From positions 124,001 to 188,000 of the forward strand of contig NZ_JRHO01000009.1 in NCBI RefSeq assembly GCF_000765475.1: a DNA stretch of 64,000 nt. Direction: 5' to 3'. Source of the stretch: Methanococcoides methylutens (lineage in GTDB: Archaea > Halobacteriota > Methanosarcinia > Methanosarcinales > Methanosarcinaceae). The first letter of the stretch is position 1; each line of letters starts with the position of its first letter. The position numbers and the translations under genes are program-made. Below, piece after piece: positions 52,650 through 61,293 of this stretch. The notes under the pieces are model-generated. The model ran no database searches. It worked only from the letters and a program-made list of their open reading frames with translations, and was not told the origin of the DNA.

Positions 52650-52790
52650 TCAATTCTTCCTATATTCGGTTTTACCACATTTTGGACATGGGGGGAGTCT
52701 GTCGCTATTATCATCCAGTACAACTTCCTGACCACAATTTGTACATATATATGTACCCTTGCCCGGTTTTTCTCCAGTATTGTATACCAT
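52650..52790 (-). CDS. 46-residue zinc-ribbon (rubredoxin-like) protein
   Basis: Reading the minus strand from ATG 52790 to TGA 52650-52652 gives MVYNTGEKPGKGTYICTNCG, then a stretch with LPPCPKCGKTEYRKN. The two CxxC pairs (Cys16, Cys19, Cys35, Cys38) make a zinc ribbon or rubredoxin-like knuckle. GGAGTGAAAAC precedes the ATG with ideal spacing. Short proteins of this pattern occur in many bacteria and archaea without known function. Codon positions and motif leave little doubt that it is real, although it is too short for a usual length cut. Confidence 0.82.
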   Translation of the reverse strand: MVYNTGEKPGKGTYICTNCGQEVVLDDNSDRLPPCPKCGKTEYRKN

Positions 52791-52977
52791 GTTTTCACTC
52801 CTAAAAACACCTGTTTAAGAAATATTTTTAAGTATCTGTTACAGGTTCTTTTCAAGTTTATGAGTTATGCGCCACTATATAAATTTATCTAAAATGAGTT
52901 GTTGAACTACATTTATTGTACTTTCGTAATTCTTCAATGTCTGTCGTATTATTTAGGAATGTTAAGATTTGATAGAT

Positions 52978-53565
52978 TTATTCATTACGTGGAGAAATAC
53001 TTTCAACCTGAGTATCTAAGATTTGTTTCATTAAAATAAAGGAGAATTTGACACCTTCTTTTTCGGTTAAAATATCTTTCATATATATTTTTGAATTATC
53101 ATATTTTTGAGGGAAATTGATACTTAAATAAGTCATTCGACTTTTATCTGGTTCCCAGAAACGATATTTTACTTCTGTCTTTCCTTGAAAATCTGAAAGG
53201 AATTTATCGATAAATTGACCTTCTCTTTGCCAATTGATTAAAGATTTTGTAATGTATAATTCATCCCAAGTATCATAAAATGGAAAATGTGCAATAACAT
53301 TCCTAATAAATCTAAATAATTTACTTCCAATTACTGATTCCATAGGTGGACGAGATTTTTCAATATGTTCAATTACCCACTTTATGGGTTTGTAGTTTAA
53401 TAATTCGGCATATACTGCAAATCCATCTTTAATCCTAGAAAATCTAAGTTTTGAATCTTTTTCAAAAAAAGAGTCATCCATTATTTCCTCAAATACATCA
53501 TAAAATCGATTATATGCTAAATTCAAAAACTCTTTTTCTGAATCATTTGGTCTCAATTCTTTCAT
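52978..53565 (-). CDS. Hypothetical protein, 195 residues
   Basis: ATG 53565 follows AAGGGTGGAAGCT, a good ribosome site; the frame extends to 53598 without support. The product is soluble, rich in Lys, Phe and Tyr, with MKELRPNDSEKEFLNLAYNR at the start and FRFIRNVIAHFPFYDTWDEL in the middle. I recognise no family; an RNxxAH-like segment (IRNVIAHFP) recalls HEPN nuclease motifs (Rx4-6H), here R-N-V-I-A-H, but the fold is not shown. Base composition is AT-rich compared with neighbours, suggesting acquired DNA. Confidence 0.6.
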   Translation of the reverse strand: MKELRPNDSEKEFLNLAYNRFYDVFEEIMDDSFFEKDSKLRFSRIKDGFAVYAELLNYKPIKWVIEHIEKSRPPMESVIGSKLFRFIRNVIAHFPFYDTWDELYITKSLINWQREGQFIDKFLSDFQGKTEVKYRFWEPDKSRMTYLSINFPQKYDNSKIYMKDILTEKEGVKFSFILMKQILDTQVESISPRNE

Positions 53566-53704
53566 AGCTTCCACCCTTATTTTAGTCAAAATATGCACTA
53601 TCGTTCATTTGCCTATTCCTTCATTTTTATGAAGTATTGTCTTGATAGGTAGCATTTGTATTTAGTTAAGGCTTGAACTATTTTGCATAAAAGGAAGGAA
53701 CAAT

Positions 53705-54238
53705 TTATTCTATCAATTCACTTAATTTTTCATCTAGTTTATCGCTATCATCAAACACAATATTTTCCATCTCAATGAACAAGACGATATCATCTTTGTT
53801 ATCTATCGTTAAAATTTCATTGTCTTCCATCCCTTGATTATGATATGGATATCGGGCACGTTGTTTTGGTTCATAGTCATCTGGAAGTTGATCATGCAGC
53901 ATAACTACAAAATCACCTATTTTAGATTTTAGTTTTGTGGAAGCCAAATATTGATATTTGTGTAAATTGTCAAATATCTCTAGTTTTTCTGAAGCAAATG
54001 TTATTGTATTTGGTAGGCTATTTTGATTCACATTGAGATGTTCATCAGTTTCACACAAATCAAAAAAAGCCGACAATGGTAAGTAATAATCTTCAAGACG
54101 GCTTTTGATTAGATTTATCTGCTGATTCTTTCTTGATTCTTGTAATAATATATGCGTAGAAACAGCATACCAAATTGTAATACCAGCAAGAACAACGGTT
54201 GCAAAAGCTGTAATTATGTTAGTGTATTCATCTAGCAT
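53705..54238 (-). CDS. Membrane-anchored hypothetical protein, 177 residues
   Basis: One N-terminal membrane helix (IITAFATVVLAGITIWYAVS) is followed by a helical, coiled-coil-like segment (HILLQESRKNQQINLIKSRL) and an acidic C-terminal domain ending SDKLDEKLSELIE. This layout is common in small phage- or defence-linked proteins but no family is recognised. It is 106 bases from the next hypothetical on the same strand and shares its low GC. The start ATG 54238 has no clear ribosome site. Confidence 0.6.
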   Translation of the reverse strand: MLDEYTNIITAFATVVLAGITIWYAVSTHILLQESRKNQQINLIKSRLEDYYLPLSAFFDLCETDEHLNVNQNSLPNTITFASEKLEIFDNLHKYQYLASTKLKSKIGDFVVMLHDQLPDDYEPKQRARYPYHNQGMEDNEILTIDNKDDIVLFIEMENIVFDDSDKLDEKLSELIE

Positions 54239-54597
54239 AATTAAAATATGATAAGATTTGTTATAAACTTCTTTTGGAAATTTGCTTATATTGGTCTTTG
54301 TTTATTTCTTTCCACTCTCCTTATTATATCTGTCAAAAATGTGTATTCTTGCAATTCTCTTATTCCGTCAAAATATGAAGGAATGTTAAAGATAGGATAA
54401 ATTCGGTTTGCTAACTTTAGATATTAACCTCTTTGGAAAAGTATTTTTATTTAAGCTACTTTATGCTATCAACCAGTTATACTTATATAGAAGTTCATTC
54501 ATCTAGAACGAACAGATTGAGTACATAATGTGTAAATCCAATCTGCATTTCAAAATAATTAAAATTAATTTATCAATGCTATTTAGGAGGGCTAAAT
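54239..54597. promoter_or_regulatory. Thermosome promoter and leader
   Basis: No gene is seen in these 360 bases. TTATATA at 54483-54489 is a TATA box, predicting a transcript start near 54512 and a leader of about 85 bases. The leader ends in AGGAGG at 54585-54590. GTTCATTCATCTAGAACGAAC (54493 onward) is a partly palindromic element just downstream of the TATA box. Confidence 0.5.
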
Positions 54598-56214
54598 ATC
54601 GTACCAAATGGAAGTCAAAGTATCCGCGGCAGGGATGCTCAGAGTATTAATATCCTTGCAGGAAAGGCCGTTGCAAATTCAGTTCGCACAACACTTGGTC
54701 CAAAGGGAATGGACAAGATGCTTGTGGACTCTATGGGAGACATCGTCATAACCAACGATGGAGCTACCATTCTGAAAGAAATGGACATTCAGCACCCAGC
54801 AGCTAAGATGATCGTCGAAGTGTCCAAGACACAGGATGATGAAGTCGGGGACGGAACAACTTCCGCAGCCATCCTTTCAGGTGAGCTTCTCGCAAAGGCA
54901 GAAGAGCTTATTGACAAAGGCGTTCACCCAACTATTATATCTGAAGGCTACAGGCATGCTGCAATGAAATGCCGTGAGATCCTTGAGACCATCACAATCG
55001 ACGTAACTCCTGAAGACACAGAAGCTCTCATGAAGATCGCAGCAACTGCTATTACAGGCAAGGGCGCTGAGGCATACAAGGAAAAACTCTCCAAGCTTAC
55101 TGTTGATGCAGTTAAATACGTAGTCGAAGAGGAAGATGGTTCCTTAGTGGTCGACACTGACAATATCAAGGTCGAAAAGCGTGCAGGTGGTAGTATCACA
55201 GATTCTGACCTTGTGGAGGGTCTTGTTATCGACAAGGAACGCTCCCATCCAAACATGCCTGAAATGGTCGAGAATGCAAAGATCCTTCTCGTAACCTGCC
55301 CTATCGAGTTCAGAAAGACCGAAATGGATGCAGAGATCAAGATCACCTCCCCTGACCAGATGCAGATGTTCCTGGACCAGGAAGAGAAAATGATGAGGGA
55401 GATGGCTGAGAAGGTAATCAACAGCGGTGCAAATGTTGTATTCTGCCAGAAAGGTATCGATGATATGGCACAGTACTACATCGAGAAAGCTGGAATTTAC
55501 GCTGTAAGAAGGGTAAAGAAGAGCGACCTTAAGAGGCTCAGCAAGGTTACCGGCGGCACACTTATCCAAGACCTCGATGAGATCGTACCTGGGGACACAG
55601 GAACTGCAGACCTTGTAGAGGAAAAGGAAGTCAGAGGCGCAAAGATGACCTATGTGACCGGATGCCAGAACAACAAGGCAGTAACAGTACTCCTTCACGG
55701 TGGAACCGATCATGTAGTAGCTGAACTTGAGCACGCAATGCACGATGCTATTCGTGTAGTCGGAGTTGTTATTGAAGATGGTAAGGTCGTAGTGGGTGGA
55801 AGTTCACCTGAGATCGAACTCTCATTAAGGCTCAGTGAGTACGCATCCACTCTTAAGGGAAGGGAGCAGCTTGCAGTCAGCAAATTTGCCGAAGCTCTTG
55901 AGGTCATTCCACAGACACTTGCAGAGAATGCAGGTCTTGACCCGATCGACATATTGGTCGAACTACGTTCCCAGCACGAGCAGGGCAACAAGAACGCAGG
56001 TCTTAATGTCTACACCGGCGACGTTGTAGATATGTGGGAGAACGATGTAATTGAACCACTTCGTATCAAGACACAGGCTATCAACGCTGCAACCGAAGCT
56101 GCTGTCATGATCCTCAGGATTGATGATATAGTAGCATCAAGTGGCGGAGCAGGAACTCCGGGTCCAACACCTGGTATACCTGATGTTGACCTGGACATGG
56201 ACGCCGCATACTGA
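54598..56214 (+). CDS. ths: Thermosome (group II chaperonin) subunit, apparent non-AUG start
   Basis: The protein is about 538 residues if read from ATC 54598. Group II chaperonin motifs are intact: [43 protein letters not shown] and [11 protein letters not shown]. It folds proteins in an eight- or nine-fold double ring with ATP. The first in-frame ATG is 54709, inside LGPKGMDKM, and would delete a conserved helix and part of the nucleotide site. From the stop at 54556 to 54709 there is no ATG, GTG or TTG in frame, yet AGGAGG at 54585-54590 sits seven bases before ATC 54598. Either a rare start codon, an N-terminal lesion or a sequence error applies. The usual first strand seems replaced. Confidence 0.9.
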   Translation: MVPNGSQSIRGRDAQSINILAGKAVANSVRTTLGPKGMDKMLVDSMGDIVITNDGATILKEMDIQHPAAKMIVEVSKTQDDEVGDGTTSAAILSGELLAKAEELIDKGVHPTIISEGYRHAAMKCREILETITIDVTPEDTEALMKIAATAITGKGAEAYKEKLSKLTVDAVKYVVEEEDGSLVVDTDNIKVEKRAGGSITDSDLVEGLVIDKERSHPNMPEMVENAKILLVTCPIEFRKTEMDAEIKITSPDQMQMFLDQEEKMMREMAEKVINSGANVVFCQKGIDDMAQYYIEKAGIYAVRRVKKSDLKRLSKVTGGTLIQDLDEIVPGDTGTADLVEEKEVRGAKMTYVTGCQNNKAVTVLLHGGTDHVVAELEHAMHDAIRVVGVVIEDGKVVVGGSSPEIELSLRLSEYASTLKGREQLAVSKFAEALEVIPQTLAENAGLDPIDILVELRSQHEQGNKNAGLNVYTGDVVDMWENDVIEPLRIKTQAINAATEAAVMILRIDDIVASSGGAGTPGPTPGIPDVDLDMDAAY

Positions 56215-56801
56215 GTTCAATTCCTTAATTACTTAATTACTAACTCGTGTCGGGTTTCCCGACACAGTTCTCTTTTTATTATTGATCTTCTTTTGTCTAT
56301 GTAGGATTCTTAATTTTTGGACAATATTCTAAGAAAATATTATAGGATTTGTTATGCCCTGTTGGAATATGGTCCTGGTTCCAGTCCATTGGTGTTGGTC
56401 ATGATAGTTCTTCTTTAAAAGCAGAATCTGTTTTTAGATTTGTATTATAATAATTATTACCATGACATTCTAAATTCATTCAATATGTTCATATACTATT
56501 AATGTACTATTATATTTCAATGACCATACTACGATTCGCGATTTCGTGGTACGGTCTGAAAAACGAAAGTGTGGTTGTGGTTCTGCTTGGTGGTGGTTCT
56601 ACGATATTATGGATATTTTTGGTAATTTTTAGTTTTCTTTCATCCTCTCTGCCTTTGAGCATTTCAATTTCCTTTCCTCGGTATCGTGGAAATTTTCTAA
56701 CAAACTAAAACACGACATTGGCATGCCTGTCTAGATTGTTCGCCTGGAATACTCGTTTTTTAAGGGTAAAGTATTTATCAACCGTAAACCAGTTAGAAAA
56801 T
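56215..56801. other. Gene-poor stretch between thermosome and bioY
   Basis: After the terminator the 590 bases have no convincing gene. A 62-codon hydrophobic plus frame (56520-56708) and a 50-codon minus frame inside it are both possible but lack support. The final 40 bases are the bioY promoter and a possible operator. Confidence 0.4.
56247..56280 (+). terminator. ths: Terminator of the thermosome gene
   Basis: GTGTCGGG (56247-56254) pairs perfectly with CCCGACAC (56258-56265) around TTT, followed by AGTTCTCTTTTTATT. This is a canonical terminator. Confidence 0.75.
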
Positions 56802-56810
56802 ATGGTTAAC
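56784..56810 (+). promoter_or_regulatory. BirA-like operator over the bioY start
   Basis: GTAAACC (56784-56790) and GGTTAAC (56804-56810) form an inverted repeat with one mismatch and 13 bases between. It resembles the bacterial biotin-repressor box (GTAAACC, spacer, GGTTTAC). It overlaps the bioY ATG at 56802 and lies about 15-40 bases after a TATA-like AGTATTTATC, so a bound repressor would block initiation. Confidence 0.5.
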
Positions 56811-57359
56811 AACAATACAAATACTTCTATCTCATCGTCCCTTCCTGCGACCGATATCAGAAAAATGGTCTATGCGTCCCTATTTGCGGCATTGACTGCC
56901 ATTGGGGCCTACATCACTATCCCGCTTGGCCCGATCCCGTTCACCCTTCAGGTTGTGTTCGTCCTGCTGGCAGGTGCAATGCTGGGAAGTAAATGGGGTG
57001 CAATAAGTATGACAGTTTATACTCTGCTCGGAATTGCCGGCCTTCCGGTATTTTCAGGCGGTGCTTCAGGTCTCGGTGTGATCCTTGGTCCTACAGGTGG
57101 TTACATCATTGGTTTTATCGCAGCAGCATTTGTTGTGGGATTCCTTTTTGAAAAGAACAGGACTGAAAAGGTTCTTTTCAATGCGATCTATGTTCTCGTG
57201 GGGTCAGTTGTGATCTATACCTTCGGCCTGACTCATCTGATGCTTGTTGCAGATATGTCCTTCATGCAGGCGATCACTGTAGGCTTTCTTCCTTTCATTG
57301 GTGGGGCTCTTGTAAAAATAGTAGTTGCTGCATATATTGCTACCAGCTATAAGATATAA
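56802..57359 (+). CDS. bioY: Biotin ECF transporter substrate-binding component BioY
   Basis: ATG 56802 gives 185 residues after a hydrophilic start. The six-helix BioY core has ASLFAALTAIGAYITIPLGP, FTLQVVFVLLAGAMLG and SGLGVILGPTGGYIIGF, diagnostic of the family. BioY binds biotin and couples with the shared EcfT-EcfA module, encoded in the next three genes. A TATA-like sequence ends about 25 bases before the ATG, so the mRNA is probably leaderless. A BirA-like palindrome covers the start. Confidence 0.94.
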   Translation: MVNNNTNTSISSSLPATDIRKMVYASLFAALTAIGAYITIPLGPIPFTLQVVFVLLAGAMLGSKWGAISMTVYTLLGIAGLPVFSGGASGLGVILGPTGGYIIGFIAAAFVVGFLFEKNRTEKVLFNAIYVLVGSVVIYTFGLTHLMLVADMSFMQAITVGFLPFIGGALVKIVVAAYIATSYKI

Positions 57360-57407
57360 TAAAAAATTCAATAGCTCAATACACCAAGCTCGGTAGATCG
57401 ATAAGCC

Positions 57408-58217
57408 ATGATAAGGTTTGAAGGAGTAAGTTACAGCTATCCGGATGGTTACCTGGGACTCAACGGGATCGACCTCCAGATAGAAAAGGGAACGTTCACT
57501 ACGATAATAGGTGACAATGGTAGTGGAAAGTCTACTCTTGTACGTCACATGAACGGGCTCCTTAAGCCTTCACAAGGCACTGTCTCAGTATGTGGAATGC
57601 AGACTTCCTGTTCCGGGGATATTTGGAAGATTCGCCAGATGGTCGGAATGGTATTCCAGGACCCTCATTCCCAGTCTGTGGGCGCTACTGTGGAAGAAGA
57701 TGTTGCTTTTGGTCCGGAGAACCTGGCACTTGAGCGTGAAGAGATCCGCAGTCGTGTTTCTGATTCTATCCTTGATGTAGGTCTTGAAGGCTTTGAAGAA
57801 CACCTGTTGATGAACTTAAGTGGCGGACAGTTGCAAAAGACAGCACTTGCCGGTGTGCTGGCCATGGAGCCTGAATATCTTGTGTTCGATGAGGTCACAT
57901 CAATGCTGGACCAGGACTCCCGGTCTCAGGTACTGGAAATCGCACTGGAGCTTAACAGGATGGGGAAGACCATTGTCTATGTGACCCATCATATGGGAGA
58001 GGCTTTTGCATCAGACCGTGTCATTGTGATGGAGGGTGGGTCAATTAGCATTGATGGGTCCCCTGCAGATGTGTTCCGTGAACTTTACAATTCCGGAAGC
58101 CGTATACCTCCTCTCATGGAGCTCGTGTTCAGGCTTCAGGATTCCGGAATACTGGATAAGGGTGTGCTGCCTCTGGATCCAAATGCTCTAATGGAGGAGC
58201 TATGTCGATCGATGTGA
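57408..58217 (+). CDS. ecfA1: ECF transporter ATPase, first subunit (EcfA/BioM-like)
   Basis: The 269-residue ABC ATPase has Walker A IGDNGSGKSTLVRHM, Q-loop VFQDPHSQSVGA, signature LSGGQLQKTALAGVL and Walker B YLVFDEVTS. In the Walker B region the catalytic residue is Glu after Asp, as expected. It powers the ECF module with the second ATPase, whose frame overlaps its 3' end by 16 bases. The start is 48 bases after bioY. Confidence 0.93.
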   Translation: MIRFEGVSYSYPDGYLGLNGIDLQIEKGTFTTIIGDNGSGKSTLVRHMNGLLKPSQGTVSVCGMQTSCSGDIWKIRQMVGMVFQDPHSQSVGATVEEDVAFGPENLALEREEIRSRVSDSILDVGLEGFEEHLLMNLSGGQLQKTALAGVLAMEPEYLVFDEVTSMLDQDSRSQVLEIALELNRMGKTIVYVTHHMGEAFASDRVIVMEGGSISIDGSPADVFRELYNSGSRIPPLMELVFRLQDSGILDKGVLPLDPNALMEELCRSM

Positions 58218-59026
58218 AGAGCCTGTGCTTTTCTTACGGGGAAGGAAAAAATGGGAGTCAGGTCCTTAGCGACATCTCATTTTCCATCGATGGCAGCGAG
58301 TCTGTGGGAATTGTTGGTAAGGTCGGATGCGGTAAGACTACTTTGATAAAGCATCTAAATGGCCTCCTTGTGCCGGACTCCGGAAATGTTCTCGTTGATG
58401 GTCTGCTTTCTTCTGAAAAAGAAGTGTGTAAAAAAGTAGGCATTCTTTTCCAGCACCCTTCGAAGCAATTGTTCTGCAATTCCATCTTTGAAGATATTGC
58501 GTATGGTCCGAAGAATTTCGGGGTAAGTGGGGATGAACTTGATGGTTGTGTTCATAAAGCTATAAGGGAGGTAGGTCTTGCTGAGGAAATACTTGAAAGA
58601 TCACCTTTCAGTTTGAGTGGTGGTGAGATGCGCCTTGTTGCTCTTGCAGGTGTCTTATCCTCATTTCCGGATTATATTGTTCTGGACGAACCTACTTCCG
58701 GCTTAAGCAGCAGTGGAAAAGCTAATCTTTTCAGGATACTGGACTCTTTGAAAATGAATGGTGTCGGAATTGTACTTGTATCTCATCAACTGGAAGGCGT
58801 ACTTGATGCTGTGGACAGGCTGATCTATCTGGACGATGGAAAAGTTGCATTTGAAGGAACGCCTTCGGAATATCTTGTATCTATGCCTTCGCCGGTACCA
58901 CAGGTCACAGAACTTATGAGGGGATTGAAGAGATCCGGTATTGATGTGAAGGATGATATCTTTTCCGTAGATCACGCCTTTGAGGAGATCTATGCTGCCT
59001 GGGCAAAAAAAAGGAGTGTCCTCTAA
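58202..59026 (+). CDS. ecfA2: ECF transporter ATPase, second subunit (EcfA')
   Basis: The 274-residue ABC ATPase has Walker A VGKVGCGKTTLIKHL, the Q-loop LFQHPSKQLFCNS, signature LSGGEMRLVALAGVL and Walker B YIVLDEPTSG. It pairs with the first ATPase as a heterodimer. ATG 58202 lies inside the previous gene after GGAGGAGCT, giving strong translational coupling. No spacing separates its stop from the EcfT start. Confidence 0.93.
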   Translation: MSIDVKSLCFSYGEGKNGSQVLSDISFSIDGSESVGIVGKVGCGKTTLIKHLNGLLVPDSGNVLVDGLLSSEKEVCKKVGILFQHPSKQLFCNSIFEDIAYGPKNFGVSGDELDGCVHKAIREVGLAEEILERSPFSLSGGEMRLVALAGVLSSFPDYIVLDEPTSGLSSSGKANLFRILDSLKMNGVGIVLVSHQLEGVLDAVDRLIYLDDGKVAFEGTPSEYLVSMPSPVPQVTELMRGLKRSGIDVKDDIFSVDHAFEEIYAAWAKKRSVL

Positions 59027-59797
59027 ATGGCAGGGCCACTTTTCTCCTATGTGGGGGGAAACTCTTTTCTCCACAACATGGACCCTCGGGCGAAGATAAT
59101 CTCTGTGATGTGCCTGAGTATTTTGATATTCAATGTTTCCGTGCTGTCTCATCTGTTCGTTCTGGCAGTTCTTTTTGTGATGCTGACAAACATATCAGGC
59201 GTGAGCATATCCCTGGCTATACGATCCCTCCGTCCAATGGTCATCTTCTTTGGTTTTATTTTTCTTATCCATCTGTTCTTTACAGACGGAAATCCGATAT
59301 TTTCTCTTGCCTTTTCACCAACATACGAAGGCCTTGAAAAAGGGGCAGTTGTTGCCGGTCGTTTCATCCTGTTGATCCTATTTGGTTCCCTGCTAACTTC
59401 CACCACAAGACCGGCTTTGATAACCAGTGGGATAGAGCACTTGCTTCGTCCTCTTCCTTTAAGAAAATTGGGGACCACTTCTTTTGAAGTGGCGACAATG
59501 ATGTCACTGGCAATTTATTTTGTTCCACATCTGCTGTGGTATGTGGGGCAGATCAAGGATGCTCAGATGTCTCGCGGGTTGAAGTACGGTCATCATCCTG
59601 TATCTGGAATGTTATCTCTGGCAATACCTGCTTTGAGAGGTTCAATGCGTATGGCTGATGATATTGCACTGTCAATGGAGTCCCGTTGCTATCAGGGGAA
59701 TTATCGCACATCGCTCTTTGAAATGAAAATGGCAACATCTGATCTTCTTATCTGTGTCTTCGTAGTTTTTGGAACAGCGCTAATTTTATATGCATGA
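59027..59797 (+). CDS. ecfT: ECF transporter transmembrane component EcfT
   Basis: The 256-residue protein has about six membrane helices and starts FLHNMDPRAKIISVMCLSIL, where DPRAK is the hallmark of EcfT. A coupling segment follows with KDAQMSRGLKYG and the second coupling helix, where SMESRCYQGNYRT carries the conserved Arg. It scaffolds BioY and both ATPases. The gene begins directly after the second ATPase stop, and the operon ends here before the ArsR gene. Confidence 0.92.
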   Translation: MAGPLFSYVGGNSFLHNMDPRAKIISVMCLSILIFNVSVLSHLFVLAVLFVMLTNISGVSISLAIRSLRPMVIFFGFIFLIHLFFTDGNPIFSLAFSPTYEGLEKGAVVAGRFILLILFGSLLTSTTRPALITSGIEHLLRPLPLRKLGTTSFEVATMMSLAIYFVPHLLWYVGQIKDAQMSRGLKYGHHPVSGMLSLAIPALRGSMRMADDIALSMESRCYQGNYRTSLFEMKMATSDLLICVFVVFGTALILYA

Positions 59798-59815
59798 GCA
59801 CATGTTCATATTTTC

Positions 59816-60172
59816 ATGGTAACATCCCATACATGTGAACTGGTAGATAAGGATGCTATAAACTCCCTTATATCCAACCTTCCTGGAGACGATGCAATAG
59901 TGAGGGTATCCAATATCTTCCATGCACTTCAATCAGGTCCCCGCCTGAAGATCATGTATCTCTTGCTGGAAAAAGAAATGTGTGTATGTGAACTTGAATT
60001 TGCGCTTAAGATGAGCCAGTCAGCGATATCTCACAATCTTCGCACTCTTCGCCAGCTTGACCTTGTCAGGACCAAAAAGAAGGGTCGTTTTGTTGTCTAT
60101 TCAGTTGCAGATGAGCACGTAAAAATGCTACTTGATCTGTCTCGCAAGCATGCCATGGGGTGTGAATTATGA
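59816..60172 (+). CDS. ArsR/SmtB-type metal-responsive repressor
   Basis: The 118-residue protein has a winged helix (SGPRLKIMYLLLEKEMCVCE then MSQSAISHNLRTLRQLDLVR). Cys56 and Cys58 in MCVCELEFAL form the alpha-3 metal site of ArsR-type sensors for As, Cd or Pb. A C-terminal Cys116 and nearby His may add a second site. It overlaps the permease start by ATGA, so the repressor most likely controls that permease and itself. The inducing metal is not certain. Confidence 0.88.
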   Translation: MVTSHTCELVDKDAINSLISNLPGDDAIVRVSNIFHALQSGPRLKIMYLLLEKEMCVCELEFALKMSQSAISHNLRTLRQLDLVRTKKKGRFVVYSVADEHVKMLLDLSRKHAMGCEL

Positions 60173-61293
60173 GCGTTGTTGCTTCCATTGCAGAAGCACT
60201 CTCAGGTATACTGATCGAGTCATGGCATATCTTTGCCGAGGCTGCTCCTTACCTGTTGCTGGGCTTTGGTATAGCAGGTTTATTGCATGTTTTCGTTCCG
60301 GATGATAAAGTAATGCAGTATCTGGGCAGCTCTGCAGGAAAGTTCAGGTCTGTTCTCAACGCATCTATTTTAGGGGTACCTCTGCCACTATGCTCCTGCG
60401 GTGTCGTGCCTGCTGCACTATCTCTTCGGAACAGGGGTGCTACAAAAGGTGCAACTCTCTCATTCCTGATCTCGACCCCTCAGACAGGGGTGGATTCCAT
60501 TGCTATAACCTATGCCCTTCTTGATCCAATAATGACAGTCTTCAGGCCGGTGGCAACATTTGCTACTGCTGTTGTCGCGGGCGTGACCGAGAATATATTG
60601 AACTTTTCAAAGGAAGTGCCGGGTAAGGTTCCGCTATCTAAAAGTTCAGTACCATTAGCGGTGCTTCCAATGACCTCTGCCACGCCAGACGCCTGTGGAT
60701 GTGATTCATGTGGTGGTCCTGAAAAAGAATCCGGGAACTTTGTGGGGAAAGTGAGGGCTGGCATAAAGTACGCTTACATTGAACTACTTGGGGATATCGG
60801 TTTCTGGCTTATTATCGGAGTCGTAATTGCAGGTATTATCTCTTACTTCGTACCAGCGAACATGGTGGGCAGCTATCTTGGTGGCGGAATTGGGTCCATG
60901 TTGCTTGCTCTTGTTGTGGGGATACCACTTTACATCTGTGCAACTGCTTCCACTCCACTTGCAGCGGTTCTTATCTTAAAAGGGATGAGTCCAGGTGCCG
61001 CATTCGTGTTCCTGCTTGCAGGACCGGCTACTAACGCAGCCACGATCACCATGGTACTGAAATTCCTTGGTAAAAGGACCACTGCAGTTTATCTTGCATC
61101 AATAGCATTGTGTGCAGTTATCAGTGGACTCGTTCTCGATCAGATATACTCAAGTCTGGGCACCGATGCACTTTCAATAGCAGGAAGTGCCAGTGAGATC
61201 ATGCCTGATGAAGTAAAGAACGTTTTTGCAGTATTGCTACTACCATTGTTGGTGTATGGCATGTACAGTAGAATAAAGTGTGTTGAAAACTAA
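60169..61293 (+). CDS. DUF318/SO_0444-type permease, probable metal or metalloid efflux
   Basis: The 374-residue protein has about eight to ten membrane helices in two halves. Half one has VPLPLCSCGVVPAALSLRNR and SFLISTPQTGVDSI; half two has VGIPLYICATASTPLAAVLI and AGPATNAATITMVLK. The CSCG and CATAST motifs pair across the halves as a likely substrate path. A loop carries CGCDSCGG. Related permeases are linked to arsenic (ArsP) or Cu/Zn export. With the ArsR gene it makes a two-gene resistance unit. Part of its 3' end was duplicated downstream. Confidence 0.85.
   Translation: MSVVASIAEALSGILIESWHIFAEAAPYLLLGFGIAGLLHVFVPDDKVMQYLGSSAGKFRSVLNASILGVPLPLCSCGVVPAALSLRNRGATKGATLSFLISTPQTGVDSIAITYALLDPIMTVFRPVATFATAVVAGVTENILNFSKEVPGKVPLSKSSVPLAVLPMTSATPDACGCDSCGGPEKESGNFVGKVRAGIKYAYIELLGDIGFWLIIGVVIAGIISYFVPANMVGSYLGGGIGSMLLALVVGIPLYICATASTPLAAVLILKGMSPGAAFVFLLAGPATNAATITMVLKFLGKRTTAVYLASIALCAVISGLVLDQIYSSLGTDALSIAGSASEIMPDEVKNVFAVLLLPLLVYGMYSRIKCVEN

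Noticed and set aside
52610-52855. An 81-codon minus frame
   Set aside because: It overlaps the 46-residue zinc-ribbon gene in another frame; the zinc ribbon has CxxC pairs and a ribosome site, this has neither.
51766-54560. A second copy of the tRNA-Arg 3' end as an attachment site
   Set aside because: I looked for TTCGATTCTCGG-like sequence downstream and saw none, so integration by a tRNA-targeting element is not shown.
56502-56708. A hydrophobic plus frame of 62-68 codons
   Set aside because: No ribosome site, promoter or recognisable sequence; the reverse strand gives an equally plausible frame, so neither is supported.
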